Shown here piece by piece: positions 62,569 to 64,000 of a DNA stretch of 64,000 bases; position 1 is the first letter of the stretch, and each line of letters opens with the position of its first letter. Both the position numbers and the translations under genes were made by a program. Where the stretch lies: assembly GCF_015712165.1 (NCBI RefSeq), contig NZ_JADPZX010000001.1, positions 6,770,001 to 6,834,000 on the forward strand, written 5' to 3'. This DNA is from Streptomyces spinoverrucosus (GTDB lineage Bacteria > Actinomycetota > Actinomycetes > Streptomycetales > Streptomycetaceae). Below the pieces are notes generated by a model that was given only the letters and a program-made list of their open reading frames with translations, was not told the DNA's origin and made no database searches.

Positions 62569-63179
62569 TCGGTCCCCGTTTCACCGCGCGCCGGCCGGCA
62601 CACGCGCGCGTGCGCCTCGTCGTCCTCGCCCGAGCCGCCGGACGGACCCGGCTTGGGGCGGGCGCCCCAGCCGAGGTCGCCCCGGGGCGCGTCGGCCTGG
62701 CGCGGCACCTCGGCCCAGACCAGCAGCCCGGGGCCGTGCTCCTGGGCGCCCCAGGCGTGCGACAACGCGTCGACGAGGAGCAGTCCCCTCCCGTGCTCCT
62801 CCTCGGGCCTGCCCGGGGCCGGATGGGGATCACCCGCGGCGCATCCCTGGTCACGCACGGCTATGCGCACCATGTGGTCGCCGTCGTGCAACTCGCAGAC
62901 GACGACATCGCTCGCGGTGTGCAGGATCGCGTTGGTGACGAGCTCCGACACCACCAGCGCGGCCGTGTCGCAGGTGTCCTCGCACACCGCCCAGCCGGTC
63001 AGCCGGGTCCGCGTCAGACGTCTGGCCTGCGCGGGAGAACCCGGGTGTGCGGCCAGCTCGAAGCGGAACCGGCGCTCGGCAGCGGACCCCAAGGGGCCGG
63101 CTGCCGCGGCTGCACCGAGGCCGAAACGGCCTGCGGCGGCGTCTGTTCCTAAGGGCGCGGACGGAATCACGCTTGCCAC
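62559..63179 (-). CDS. HATPase_c anti-sigma-factor-like ATP-binding protein
   Basis: A 206-aa GHKL ATPase of the RsbW/SpoIIAB-like type common in Streptomyces. The N-box is ELVTNAILHTASDVV, G1 is VRDQGCAAGDPHPAP and G2 is HGRGLLLVDALSHAWG. The C-terminal 40 residues are Gly/Ala/Asp-rich. GTG at 63179 chosen by family start; upstream in-frame codons lack similarity. Divergent from a DUF5753-type HTH gene, the usual arrangement for this regulator pair. Confidence 0.85.
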   Translation of the reverse strand: MASVIPSAPLGTDAAAGRFGLGAAAAAGPLGSAAERRFRFELAAHPGSPAQARRLTRTRLTGWAVCEDTCDTAALVVSELVTNAILHTASDVVVCELHDGDHMVRIAVRDQGCAAGDPHPAPGRPEEEHGRGLLLVDALSHAWGAQEHGPGLLVWAEVPRQADAPRGDLGWGARPKPGPSGGSGEDDEAHARVCRPARGETGTEWV

Positions 63180-63451
63180 TATCGCCCCGCCGCGAACAAC
63201 TTGGCAAGTGTCACTCTGAAAATTGCAGAGTGCTGTATGACGCGGTGAAGGGTCGTGGCACACTGCTCGCAACAACATGTGACGCGGCGCCAGTTGAGAT
63301 CCCCGGAGGTCGGCACCGACCTTCGAATAGGTCTTCGAATGGCGCCGCTGGGCTGTCAGGATTCGTACAGGATTCGTACGGGGTTCATGCGCATCGTGCG
63401 GCCGTCAGGGTCTCGATGAGCCGTCAGGACCTCGATGAGTGGAGGTGGAGC

Positions 63452-64000
63452 GTGAGCGAGCCGCGGTCGGCACCGACGGTCGGCCAGGTCGTTCTCGGTC
63501 GGCGCCTGCTCGACCTGCGCGAACGCGCCGGCCTCAAGCGCGAGGAGGCCGCCCGTGTCCTGCGCGTCGCCCCCGCCACCATCCGCCGTATGGAGACGGC
63601 CGAGGTCGCCCTCAAGATCCCGTATCTCCAACTGCTCCTGAAGGCCTACGGCGTCCCCGACGACGAGGCCGACGCGTTCGTCCAACTGGCCGAGGAGGCC
63701 AACAAACCCGGCTGGTGGCAGCGGTTCCACGACATCCTGCCCGGCTGGTTCTCGATGTACGTCAGCCTGGAGGGTGCCGCCTCCCTCATCCGCAGCTACG
63801 AACCCCACTTCGTGCCCGGACTCCTGCAGACCGAGGACTACGCGCGTGGCGTCCTGAAATCGGGCGCCGTCGGCCAGACCCGGCCCGAGGACATCGAGCG
63901 ACACGTCGCACTGCGTATGCAACGCCAGGAACTGCTCACCCGTCAGGACGCACCCAGGGTGTGGGCCGTGATGGACGAGACCGTGCTGCGCCGCCCGATC
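63452..64000 (+). CDS. XRE-type HTH regulator with DUF5753 domain (truncated by window end)
   Basis: The first 183 codons of a gene running off the right edge. The N-terminal XRE HTH (about residues 14-70, RLLDLRERAGLKREEAARVLRVAPATIRRMET) is followed by the beginning of a DUF5753 ligand-like domain (EPHFVPGLLQTEDYARGVL). The GTG has GGAGGTGG 3-8 nt upstream. Related proteins control differentiation and antibiotic production, typically with a DUF397 partner, which would lie outside the window. Confidence 0.9.
   Translation, partial: MSEPRSAPTVGQVVLGRRLLDLRERAGLKREEAARVLRVAPATIRRMETAEVALKIPYLQLLLKAYGVPDDEADAFVQLAEEANKPGWWQRFHDILPGWFSMYVSLEGAASLIRSYEPHFVPGLLQTEDYARGVLKSGAVGQTRPEDIERHVALRMQRQELLTRQDAPRVWAVMDETVLRRPI

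Overview
The window is a stretch of Streptomyces chromosome. The evidence is very high GC with near-universal G/C third codon positions, many GTG starts, and gene families typical of the genus (SPW_0924 peptide, DUF6343, DUF5753-type regulators, an ANTAR response regulator beside a liv operon). No integrated phage, complete insertion sequence, CRISPR array, rRNA operon or large biosynthetic cluster is visible.

Layout. 0-9.5 kb: chorismate mutase, a stand-alone receiver protein, aminopeptidase N, a two-gene PLP decarboxylase/N-hydroxylase cassette resembling the first half of a hydroxamate siderophore pathway, a Tat-exported 5'-nucleotidase and a SIMPL-domain protein. 9.6-18.7 kb: pyruvate kinase, a LAGLIDADG-type gene with a frameshift next to a class-I-shaped tRNA with anticodon CAA, a PdtaR-like ANTAR regulator and a complete branched-chain amino acid ABC operon (livKHMGF). 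18.9-28.5 kb: two small envelope proteins, a thioesterase, an FdhF/YdeP-type molybdopterin oxidoreductase, DNA polymerase I and a DUF4184 membrane protein. The polA gene is flanked by about 0.9 kb of repetitive non-coding DNA on each side. 28.7-41.8 kb: a secreted lytic transglycosylase, envelope proteins, an HrpB helicase, a methyltransferase, ribosomal protein S1, a PAC2 protein, dephospho-CoA kinase, small proteins, a second methyltransferase and DoxX. 42-49.7 kb: an S4 RNA-binding protein, a family-5 uracil-DNA glycosylase interrupted by a 9-bp repeat expansion and a frameshift, a prolyl aminopeptidase, and a GntR/NCS1 permease/racemase-like/RidA group with a clear operator, then a nucleotidyltransferase. 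50-54 kb: a compact operon for a four-cysteine secreted protein, an anchored cysteine-rich extracellular protein and a MacB-type ABC transporter; this is the best candidate for an undescribed system. 54-64 kb: an FUSC exporter-like protein, an EEP nuclease, an amidohydrolase, a DUF899 protein, an ABC exporter, and an ATP-binding protein divergent from a DUF5753-type HTH regulator that runs off the window.

Two themes cut across the window. First, about ten short tandem arrays, each with its own unit length (9, 16, 22, 24, 28, 35, about 40-51, 43, 52 and 65 bp), sit in gene gaps or at gene ends. Second, at least nine genes have a -10-like hexamer 6-8 nt before the start codon and no Shine-Dalgarno sequence, which suggests leaderless transcripts. 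Two frameshifts (LAGLIDADG gene, UDG gene) each lie in a short C run, so sequencing error must be considered for both.
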